Assembly: GCA_964648465.1 (NCBI GenBank)
Contig: CAZYMU010000012.1
Location: 1 to 64,000, forward strand
Reading direction: 5' to 3'
Length of the DNA stretch: 64,000 nucleotides
From: Aminicenans sp964648465
GTDB lineage: Bacteria; Acidobacteriota; Aminicenantia; Aminicenantales; Aminicenantaceae
Shown here: positions 1-6,938 of the stretch, piece by piece
Layout of the letters: every line of letters begins with the position of its first letter
Position numbering within the stretch: position 1 is the first letter of the stretch
The notes under the pieces: generated by a model
What the model was told of the DNA's origin: nothing
What the model saw: the letters and a program-made list of their open reading frames with translations, nothing else
The model's database searches: none
Made by a program: the position numbers and the translations under genes

Positions 1-67
1 AAATGCTTATTTTAATGCCAGTTATGACACAGCCTGAGATGCGGTAAGATCGGCTTGCCCATAGGGT

Positions 68-187
68 AAAGAATGCCGATTATAATTAATATTAGATTCA
101 ATAAAGAAAGCGACTCTCTTAATATTGCGAAAAATCACGCTGATAAGCAGATTCCATCAAGTTTAAATAAAGGCATCGGCATTCTTT
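68..187. repeat. MITE-like repeat, copy 1 (13-bp terminal inverted repeats)
   Basis: The segment starts with AAAGAATGCCGAT (68-80) and ends with its exact reverse complement ATCGGCATTCTTT (175-187). The interior is almost identical to the reverse complement of 13504-13622. Similarity continues outside the inverted repeats on both sides: the CCTG..TTATTCATAAA motif on the right to about position 201, and looser similarity on the left to about position 30. It lies 3' of comEC. No reading frame inside looks coding. A small non-autonomous element is the best interpretation; it could also be a REP-type transcribed hairpin. Confidence 0.75.
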
Positions 188-216
188 ATGAATAACTCAG
201 GTTAAATGAGGGGAGG

Positions 217-2595
217 TTATTTTGATAAGGCAGTTCGTATTGAAATGTGATTGCCATCAGAAGAGATTTCGACAGCTCCATGGATGTCAGTTCTGAAGAC
301 TTTTGAGCCGATCTCGTCATATCTTTTTAGAACCTCACTGCTGGGAAATCTGTACCAGTTTCCTTCTCCTACAGAAATGACTACGATTGCGGGAGAAACT
401 TTTTTAAGAAAAGCCATTGAACTTGAAGAATTGCTGCCATGATGAGGTGATTTCATAACCTGGCTTGAAATTTCTTGTTCTGTTTGTAAAATCTCATTTT
501 CTGATTTGATCTCAATATCGCCTGTCAGTAGAAAAGATGTTTTCCCATAAATAAATCTTAGAACTAAAGATTGATCATTATTAGCAAAGAGAACATCGGA
601 TTTTGCTTCTTGCGGGTGAAGAACTTCTATCCTTACATTATTTTCAGTGAGAATTTGATTTCTGAACATTCTCCTTAGTGTAACCAATGGAGATAGTGAT
701 TTTTTAAATGATGTGTAGGTTTTATCCTGTAATGGACTAAAGGTTTCCCAGTACTCTCCGATTTTAAAATTTCTGGCGACTGCTTTTAAGCCATTCAGAT
801 GATCAGGATGCGAGTGTGTCAAGATAAGATAATGGATCTTTTTTATTCCCTTTCTCCACAGGAAAGGAGATACGACTCTTTCACCGACATCAAATGTGCC
901 AACTGGAAATCCGCCACCATCAATTAGCATTTTTTTCCGCCCCGGAAATTCAATAAGTATGGAATCCCCCTGTCCTACATCGATAAAGGTGAATTTAAGG
1001 GTTTTTGAATTTGATTTAAAAGGATATGTGATTATTATCACGAATGCAGCAATGAAACACAGCGAAAAAATTAATTTTTGTTTTTTTATCCTTGAGGGAA
1101 GGAGAAGAAGAAATAGAAAGAGGAAATAACCGATTATTGTAAGCAGCTTGGGTGTTGGTATTCTATAGGAAATAAATGTCAAGCTGTCAAAGAGGTGAGA
1201 AGTAGTTATCAGGAGGTCAATGAGGCAGATTATTACTTTTACGATTATGCGGGCTAGAGAAGTGCTTATGAAAGAAAGAGGAAGAAAGATATAACCGCAT
1301 GCCATAATCACGCCAATTAGGGGTAAAGCTGCAAAATTGAGAATCAAGGAGGAAAAAGCAACCCTGTTAAATGCCCTTGCTATAAAAGGCAAAACCCCGA
1401 GTTGGGCTGTAAGGGAAATGGCAAAGAGTTCACTGATCTTTAGTGGAAACCGCGGCAAATATTTGATTATTTTTGGGAGAAAGAGAATGATGGAGAAAGT
1501 CGCGGCAAACGTAAGCTGGAATCCTAAGGCGAACAAATTAAATGGATTAATAATAAGAAGGAAAAAGGCACTCATTGAGATCGTATTGATAAGGTTAACA
1601 TCTTTCCAGATGAGCTTTCCGAAGAGAAAAGCTAATGTCATAATAGTTGCTCTTATAACAGAAGGTCTTCCTTCCACAAGTAAGGCATAAATGATAAGAA
1701 ATACAATAAGGAGAATATATGATATTCTGGTCGGAATTTTAATAATTTTAAACATGGAAAAGAAAAGGAAAGAAATGATTGCTATATGTGCTCCGGAGAT
1801 AGCAAAAAGATGATAAAGGCCGGAATTTTGGAAGGTACGTGAGATTGAATCCGGGATCCTACCTCTTTCCCCTAGAAGAAGGGCTTCGAGGATGGCTCCT
1901 TGAGAGGAAAAAGCTTTTTCTGTTTTATAAGTAAAATGTTCTTCGATTTTTTGCAGAAATTTTGAGCGAAGGAAAGAGATTATGCGAAGAATAGAATATT
2001 TATTACCAGATTTAATTTTTTCCACTAGAAGGGGACTTTTGGAATAGGCTCTGTTGTGGATATTTTGATTTTTAAGATATTCTTTCAAGGAAGAAGGATT
2101 AAAATTTTGGAAATCCTTAAGAGGAGTTATCTTTGCTGAGACTTTGATTTTGTCGTGTACAAGAAGAGATCTTAGTGAAGAGGTTCCAGATGATAGTGGA
2201 ATAGATATTCTTAAATTTCCTTTAATTTTTTCTTCTTTATTATTGAAAACAACTTTTTCGACCTTCAGGAAAAGAAAATCTCTATTATTGCCTCGGGAGG
2301 GAGATTTGTATAAAGATCCTATGAAATCTGAGTAAGCAGTGCTTTTAAATTTGTGAAGGGGATTATCTTTAAAGGCTCTGTTTCTGGAAGTATGGAGAGT
2401 TGTCCCGAGAAATAGCACAGTCAGTAGAAGGAAAGCAAAAGCTGATTTGTTTTTTCTGAAAAGGAAAAATAGCCAAGTAGAGGCAAGGCTTATGAGTAGT
2501 GCTGAAATTGCGGCAGGAATAGAGATGAAGAAAAGAGAAGAGAGCAATATTCCCGCAGCCAATGATATGACCAGGAAGAATAAAGGAAATTGCAT
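217..2595 (-). CDS. comEC: ComEC/Rec2 family DNA-uptake channel
   Basis: A 792-residue inner-membrane protein of full family length. The order is N-terminal hydrophobic segments with a DUF4131-like region, the polytopic Competence domain (about residues 230-500, including the stretch ending HLFAISGAHIA), and a C-terminal metallo-beta-lactamase-like domain with DVGQGDS (about 540) and the metal motif HSHPDH (about 597). ComEC forms the channel that carries single-stranded DNA across the inner membrane in natural transformation. The gene starts 10 bp after the M20 peptidase gene on the same strand, so it is probably the last gene of that transcript. No clear Shine-Dalgarno precedes the ATG. No other competence gene is nearby, although minor pilin genes appear at the far end of the window. 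Confidence 0.93.
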   Translation of the reverse strand: MQFPLFFLVISLAAGILLSSLFFISIPAAISALLISLASTWLFFLFRKNKSAFAFLLLTVLFLGTTLHTSRNRAFKDNPLHKFKSTAYSDFIGSLYKSPSRGNNRDFLFLKVEKVVFNNKEEKIKGNLRISIPLSSGTSSLRSLLVHDKIKVSAKITPLKDFQNFNPSSLKEYLKNQNIHNRAYSKSPLLVEKIKSGNKYSILRIISFLRSKFLQKIEEHFTYKTEKAFSSQGAILEALLLGERGRIPDSISRTFQNSGLYHLFAISGAHIAIISFLFFSMFKIIKIPTRISYILLIVFLIIYALLVEGRPSVIRATIMTLAFLFGKLIWKDVNLINTISMSAFFLLIINPFNLFALGFQLTFAATFSIILFLPKIIKYLPRFPLKISELFAISLTAQLGVLPFIARAFNRVAFSSLILNFAALPLIGVIMACGYIFLPLSFISTSLARIIVKVIICLIDLLITTSHLFDSLTFISYRIPTPKLLTIIGYFLFLFLLLLPSRIKKQKLIFSLCFIAAFVIIITYPFKSNSKTLKFTFIDVGQGDSILIEFPGRKKMLIDGGGFPVGTFDVGERVVSPFLWRKGIKKIHYLILTHSHPDHLNGLKAVARNFKIGEYWETFSPLQDKTYTSFKKSLSPLVTLRRMFRNQILTENNVRIEVLHPQEAKSDVLFANNDQSLVLRFIYGKTSFLLTGDIEIKSENEILQTEQEISSQVMKSPHHGSNSSSSMAFLKKVSPAIVVISVGEGNWYRFPSSEVLKRYDEIGSKVFRTDIHGAVEISSDGNHISIRTALSK

Positions 2596-2605
2596 GGTTC
2601 AGGAG

Positions 2606-3913
2606 TTATGGAGACTTGTCTTCCAGATTGTTCTGGGACTCGAGGCAATCCAGAAGGAGGTGGCACATGATTTTGATACCGATAGGAATGCTTCTTTCGT
2701 CAGGATTAAAATATGGGCTGTGAAGAGGAGCGATACTTTTTTTATATGGGGGTTTTACGCCCAGGAAGAAAAAGAAACCGGGAATTTCCTGGCAATATAA
2801 GGAGAAATCTTCGGGAACCATCTGAGGTTTTAGTTTTTTAACATTGTTTTCACCCAACAAAGATATGAGAGTTGGGTACATGATTTTTGCCAATTCAGGG
2901 TGGTTATAGACAGAAGGGCTGCCCTTTTTATAGTTAAATATATAGTCGGCTCCGAAAGAATGAGTAATTCCTTTGACAATATTTTCCATTAAATTTTTTA
3001 TTTTAGCTCTGTTCGATTCGCTAAGAGCTCTTACTGTTCCCTCGAGTCGAACATTTTCCGCGATAATATTTGATTTTGTCCCCCCTTCTATCTTTCCGAT
3101 AGTGATAACAGCAGGATCACTAGTGTCGATTGCCCTGCTGATGATAGATTGGATGCTTAATACAATTTGGGAAGCCAGAGCGATTGCATCTATTCCTTCT
3201 TGCGGCCTGGCTGCTTGGGAACTTTTTCCCTTGATAATAATCTCAAACCAGTCTGAACTTGCCATAATGGGGCCGGGAGAAAAATGAATTTCCCCAACAT
3301 TTCCCTCAGGCCAAACGTGAAGACCGAAAATTGCGCCAACCGGAGGATTTTCAAGAGCTCCTTCCTTAATCATCAAGTAAGCTCCACCTTCTTCGCCAGG
3401 AGGAGGACCTTCTTCAGCAGGCTGGAAGATGAATTTAATGTTGCCTTTTATCTTGTCTTTAAGCGTACTCAGGACCATAGCAGTTCCGAGTGCTATGGAG
3501 GTATGAATGTCATGTCCGCATGCATGCATGACTCCCGGGTTTAAAGATTTATAATGTACATCTGTTAATTCCTGAATGGGAAGAGCATCCATATCGGCCC
3601 TAATCCCTACTGTGAATCCTTGTTGACTGCCTTGAAGCAGTGCCACTACTCCAGTTCTTGCTATTCCTGTTTTAACTTCAAGACCAAGGGACATGAGCTT
3701 GGAAGCAACAAGTTTAGCTGTTTCATATTCGTGGTTGCCGAGCTCTGGATTAATATGGATGTAACGGCGGGTTCGTATGATTTCATATAGGTGTTTTTCG
3801 ATTTCTCTGTCAATCTGCAGTGCAGTCTTTTTATCAACATGTATACCGGCAGCAGAGAAACAAAATGAACTAAAATATAGAATAGATATTATAAAAGCAC
3901 GCTTTTTGTGCAT
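2606..3913 (-). CDS. exported M20D-family amidohydrolase/peptidase
   Basis: A 435-residue protein with an N-terminal signal peptide (about residues 1-23, MHKKRAF then a hydrophobic run), so export to the periplasm is expected. Metal and catalytic motifs of the M20 family are present: RADMDALP (about 105), HACGHD (about 132), the EE pair in PAEEGPPPGEEGG (about 167), and GLHVWP further on. The M20D group includes hippurate, IAA-amino acid and N-acyl-amino acid hydrolases, which remove an acyl group or an amino acid from an amide. The exact substrate cannot be read from the sequence. It lies 22 bp after enolase and 10 bp before comEC. Confidence 0.88.
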   Translation of the reverse strand: MHKKRAFIISILYFSSFCFSAAGIHVDKKTALQIDREIEKHLYEIIRTRRYIHINPELGNHEYETAKLVASKLMSLGLEVKTGIARTGVVALLQGSQQGFTVGIRADMDALPIQELTDVHYKSLNPGVMHACGHDIHTSIALGTAMVLSTLKDKIKGNIKFIFQPAEEGPPPGEEGGAYLMIKEGALENPPVGAIFGLHVWPEGNVGEIHFSPGPIMASSDWFEIIIKGKSSQAARPQEGIDAIALASQIVLSIQSIISRAIDTSDPAVITIGKIEGGTKSNIIAENVRLEGTVRALSESNRAKIKNLMENIVKGITHSFGADYIFNYKKGSPSVYNHPELAKIMYPTLISLLGENNVKKLKPQMVPEDFSLYCQEIPGFFFFLGVKPPYKKSIAPLHSPYFNPDERSIPIGIKIMCHLLLDCLESQNNLEDKSP

Positions 3914-3935
3914 AAGCTCTTTTTATTCTGCGAAA

Positions 3936-5234
3936 TCAGGAAATATATTTTGAAAAAGCTTTAGTTCCAGCAAAGTGACCCTTTTTTTCTAACTCTTCTT
4001 CTATTTCTAAAAGCCTGTTATACTTGGATACTCTTTCACTTCGGCTTACAGACCCTGCCTTAAGCTGGCCTGTACAAAGAGCCACACTTAAGTCGGCAAT
4101 AAAAGTGTCTTCTGTTTCTCCTGAACGGTGGGAGATTACTGTGGAGTACCCCTTTTTGTGGGCATATTTTACCGTCTCAATTGTTTCTGTCAGCGTTCCA
4201 ATCTGGTTTAGCTTGATAAGGATTGAATTTCCTATTCCCTGTTCAACCCCTTTTTTGAATCTTTCCATGTTTGTGACAAATATATCGTCTCCAACAATCT
4301 GGATCTTTTCTCCAAAAATATCGGTCTGAATTTTCCATCCTTCCCAGTCGTCTTCGGCAAAGCCATCTTCAATAGAAATAATAGGATATTTTTCAATTAA
4401 ATCCCTATAGAATGCTATCATCTGATCAACTGTTCTTTTTTCCCCGTCCGATTTCTTAAAGAAATATATGTTGTCAGTGAAAAATTCTGAAGCAGCAACA
4501 TCAAGAGCAAGAAAGATATCTTTGCCTGGCCTATAGCCTGCTGTCTCGATGCTTTTAATAATTAATTCGAGTGCTTCCTCGTTGGATTTTAAGTTGGGAG
4601 CAAAACCGCCTTCATCCCCTACTGCAGTGTTGTATCCTTTTTTCTTAAGATTTTTCTTGAGGTTGTGGAAAACTTCAACAGCGGCTCGTAGTGCTTCTGA
4701 ATAATTAGGCATTCCAGCAGGGACAATCATAAATTCCTGAATATCTACATTGTTATCAGCATGAGATCCGCCGTTTAATATATTAATCTGGGGAACGGGA
4801 AGAATATAATCTTCTTTTTTCCCAAGGTATTTATATAGTGGTAAATTTAAAGCTTGTGCGGCAGCTTGGGCAGTTGCCATGGAGACAGATAGAATAGCAT
4901 TAGCACCTAATTTGCTTTTAGATGGTGTTCCATCGAGCTGGATAAGCCGCCTGTCAATATCTTCCTGGTTGAGAACATCTAATCCTACAACTTCTGGGGC
5001 AATAATATTCTTTACATTTGAGACAGCTTTTAAAACTCCTTTTCCTATAAAACGGGAAGGGTCTCCATCTCTTAATTCCAGGGCTTCGTGAGTACCTGTT
5101 GAAGCTCCTGAGGGAACAGAGGCCTTTCCTTGTGCTCCTGAACCAAGAAATACTTTCGTGCTGATTGTGGGATTTCCCCGAGAATCAAGGATTTCTCTTG
5201 TCTTTATTTTAACTATTGTTGTATCTGGCTTCAT
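3936..5234 (-). CDS. eno: enolase (phosphopyruvate hydratase)
   Basis: A 432-residue cytosolic glycolytic enzyme converting 2-phosphoglycerate to phosphoenolpyruvate. Family motifs are all present: SGASTGTHEALELRDGD near the N-terminus (mobile loop), DEGGFAPNL with the catalytic Glu (about 207), the Mg-binding SIEDGFAEDDWEGW and GDDIFVTN, the enolase signature LIKLNQIGTLTE with the catalytic Lys (about 340), and SHRSGETED. The length is normal. It sits downstream of the ytxH-like gene with a 74-bp spacer that holds a 14-bp palindrome. PEP made by this enzyme is the phosphoryl donor for the PTS genes encoded at 27-30 kb, which is a functional link only. Confidence 0.98.
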   Translation of the reverse strand: MKPDTTIVKIKTREILDSRGNPTISTKVFLGSGAQGKASVPSGASTGTHEALELRDGDPSRFIGKGVLKAVSNVKNIIAPEVVGLDVLNQEDIDRRLIQLDGTPSKSKLGANAILSVSMATAQAAAQALNLPLYKYLGKKEDYILPVPQINILNGGSHADNNVDIQEFMIVPAGMPNYSEALRAAVEVFHNLKKNLKKKGYNTAVGDEGGFAPNLKSNEEALELIIKSIETAGYRPGKDIFLALDVAASEFFTDNIYFFKKSDGEKRTVDQMIAFYRDLIEKYPIISIEDGFAEDDWEGWKIQTDIFGEKIQIVGDDIFVTNMERFKKGVEQGIGNSILIKLNQIGTLTETIETVKYAHKKGYSTVISHRSGETEDTFIADLSVALCTGQLKAGSVSRSERVSKYNRLLEIEEELEKKGHFAGTKAFSKYIS

Positions 5235-5267
5235 TAAATCATTCCTTGGTTTGGACTGAAAAGAATA

Positions 5268-5281
5268 ATTCTTTAAAGAAT
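5268..5281. promoter_or_regulatory. 14-bp perfect palindrome upstream of enolase
   Basis: ATTCTTTAAAGAAT lies in the 74-bp spacer between the ytxH-like gene and eno, overlapped by two direct copies of AAGAATAAT (5261-5269 and 5277-5285). Symmetry and position would suit an operator, but the arms are A/T only and no regulator is known for it. Confidence 0.3.
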
Positions 5282-5308
5282 AATGCTTAACCTCTCTGGA
5301 GAATGGTT

Positions 5309-5629
5309 TTACTTTTTTGCTTCTTCTTTAGGAGGCTCAGTATCCTTTTTGGTAATTTCTGCTTTTTTTTGCTCAATAAATTCTTTTATTGAATCAACTC
5401 CTTCACTTGCCTTTTCCTTGACGACCTTGATTCCCTTCTCAGCTTCTTTTGCGATTTTTTCATAGCTTTCCTTAGCCTTTTCTCCTGTTTTCGCGGCAGA
5501 TTCTTGAATTTTCTTTCGTGTTTCTTCTCCGCTTGCCGGGGCAAAAAGAACACCTAGGATGAAGCCTGTAGCTGTTCCTAATAAAAAGGACAAAGTGATT
5601 TCGATTACGCTCGTGTCTTTATTTGCCAT
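5309..5629 (-). CDS. YtxH-domain small membrane protein
   Basis: A 106-residue protein. The N-terminal hydrophobic segment (about residues 10-30, LLGTATGFILGVLFAPASGEETR) carries the G-x-x-x-G...LFAP-x-S-G-x-x-x-R pattern typical of YtxH proteins, and is followed by a long Lys/Glu/Ala-rich amphipathic helix. YtxH proteins are small envelope or stress proteins without a defined biochemical role. A good Shine-Dalgarno (GGAG) precedes the ATG. It overlaps the DUF948-like gene by 11 bp, and YtxH plus DUF948 pairs are common in bacteria, so the two probably act together. Confidence 0.8.
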   Translation of the reverse strand: MANKDTSVIEITLSFLLGTATGFILGVLFAPASGEETRKKIQESAAKTGEKAKESYEKIAKEAEKGIKVVKEKASEGVDSIKEFIEQKKAEITKKDTEPPKEEAKK

Positions 5630-5990
5630 TTTTTTTCTCCTTTCGTTTTTTCATTTGCCGCCAGCCAAGACGAATAAACGGGTAAAGAAGTGGCCAGAAA
5701 TTAGATGATGGCTTTATAATTTTCGTGGTTACGAACCAGGTTATTTCAGATAAGCTGACAGCTGTTTTTTTTGTGGCTTCCAGGATGTCGTCTAAATCAT
5801 CGATTTTAGTATTAACTTTTTGACTGGTCTCGTTCAGGTTGCTGACAAGGGTTCTTATTTGATTAAGAGTTTCTTCTCCTCCTCTGGCTGTTTTTCGTAG
5901 TTGAGCAATGAGAGTAATGAGAAAAGTAACGGCTACAACTATTGAAATGGTTATAACTAAAAACAAGAACTGGTTTAAGGTTAGCGGCAT
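5619..5990 (-). CDS. DUF948-like membrane-anchored coiled-coil protein
   Basis: A 123-residue protein with an N-terminal membrane helix (about residues 8-29), a heptad-rich stretch (TLVSNLNETSQKVNTKIDDL) and a basic tail. The pattern matches DUF948 general-stress proteins, which usually sit beside ytxH. A TTGACA box is 17 bp from a weak -10, and the -10 lies only about 10 bp before the ATG. No Shine-Dalgarno is visible, so the message may be leaderless. It is first in the order DUF948-ytxH-eno-M20-comEC. Confidence 0.65.
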   Translation of the reverse strand: MPLTLNQFLFLVITISIVVAVTFLITLIAQLRKTARGGEETLNQIRTLVSNLNETSQKVNTKIDDLDDILEATKKTAVSLSEITWFVTTKIIKPSSNFWPLLYPFIRLGWRQMKKRKEKKNGK

Positions 5991-5999
5991 TGTAATTAA

Positions 6000-6028
6000 T
6001 AGATAGAATAAAAAATATATTTTGTCAA
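6000..6028 (-). promoter_or_regulatory. candidate promoter of the DUF948-ytxH-eno genes
   Basis: On the minus strand TTGACA (6023-6028) is followed after 17 bp by TATCTA (6000-6005). The -35 is perfect and the -10 is poor. The expected start of transcription (about 5993) is within a few bases of the ATG at 5990. Confidence 0.45.
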
Positions 6029-6084
6029 TTTATAAATAACCTGAATTCTTGAAATTGTTATTAATTTTTGTCTATTTCTTTGGA

Positions 6085-6684
6085 TTATTTCAATAATATT
6101 TTTTGAATGTTAGGGATGTTGTGATCTTTTTCGATTTTTTCTAAGATGCGAATAAAATCACCCTCTTTCTTTTCTTTGATAGCCTGTTCCCATTCTTTCA
6201 GTATTGGGGATGGGATAAAAAGATATTCCTTTTTTAGCAGCTTATTGATCCCGCGGAGTGACTGCCAGTGTGTGATCATTATCAAGGCCAGCACACCAAA
6301 AAAAACGTTGGGACCTGGGAGAATTGCCATAAAACCACTGATAGGGAGGAGTAAAGTCTCCCCGATGAGGAGGATAATGTGTTTGGTTCTCTGCTTTTGG
6401 AGAAAGAAATAAAATTTGACATTTATTCTCTTTTTTCCAAGATGACCTGAATGGTTAATTATGATTTCATCTTGTTCTATTTTTATGATTTTTTCAAAAG
6501 TCTGTTCTTGTACAAGAATTTTTTGAGGCAAAAGCATGAGTTTTTCTTTAGCGACCACCCAGATTTTTTTCAGCCGGGGAAAGTCAGCTTTAATTTGGTG
6601 TACAGGTTCTGAAGAGAAATATCTGTATTTATGGCGGTAATCTTGTACGAAAAAGAACTGCATGATCTTGTTTAATTCTAACAT
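6085..6684 (-). CDS. membrane protein resembling the Mit_KHE1 (K+/H+ exchange-related) family
   Basis: A 199-residue protein with a basic N-terminal half and one strongly hydrophobic block (about residues 100-140, LLIGETLLLPISGFMAILPG then PNVFFGVLALIMITHWQSLRG). The 'PGPNVFF...HW.SLRG' pattern recalls the PF10173 family (mitochondrial K+-H+ exchange-related proteins and their bacterial relatives); this rests on my memory of the family pattern, not on a search. An alternative ATG is codon 8 (6663), and neither start has a clear Shine-Dalgarno. It stands alone upstream of the DUF948-ytxH operon. Confidence 0.5.
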   Translation of the reverse strand: MLELNKIMQFFFVQDYRHKYRYFSSEPVHQIKADFPRLKKIWVVAKEKLMLLPQKILVQEQTFEKIIKIEQDEIIINHSGHLGKKRINVKFYFFLQKQRTKHIILLIGETLLLPISGFMAILPGPNVFFGVLALIMITHWQSLRGINKLLKKEYLFIPSPILKEWEQAIKEKKEGDFIRILEKIEKDHNIPNIQKILLK

Positions 6685-6938
6685 TTAGCCTAGCTATAAA
6701 CAAATCTTTCCCTTTAATATTAAATGTAATAGGTATGGAATGAAGATAATAGCAAAACTCGAAGTGAATGAATATTGTTTACAGGACAAAATTTCACTCC
6801 ATGATACAAGTTAGACTTCTGTTCTTGACTTTTTATGGGGATGAATCTAATATTTACGGTTGAAAATCATGAAAGTTCTTGGTTAACAAAGAGCCTGGTT
6901 TATTAAAACATTTGAAAGAAAAGCACAAGAGCAAAAAG
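6685..6938. other. 254-bp divergent spacer upstream of leuS
   Basis: This gap between the divergent Mit_KHE1-like gene and leuS contains the leuS promoter candidate. A TTG start at 6879 would add 20 residues to LeuRS but has no Shine-Dalgarno. I found no T-box specifier structure or terminator that I could support by eye. Confidence 0.4.
6825..6853 (+). promoter_or_regulatory. candidate leuS-lptE-holA promoter
   Basis: TTGACT (6825-6830) is followed, after exactly 17 bp, by TAATAT (6848-6853). The predicted start of transcription is about 6860, giving a leader of about 80 bases to the ATG at 6939. Confidence 0.5.

Noticed and set aside
2447..2800. plus-strand open frame overlapping comEC and the M20 gene
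   Set aside because: Both genes on the minus strand have clear family motifs; the plus-strand product has none.
6685..6938. T-box riboswitch upstream of leuS
   Set aside because: No specifier loop, T-box sequence or terminator could be recognised, and T-boxes are rare in Gram-negatives.
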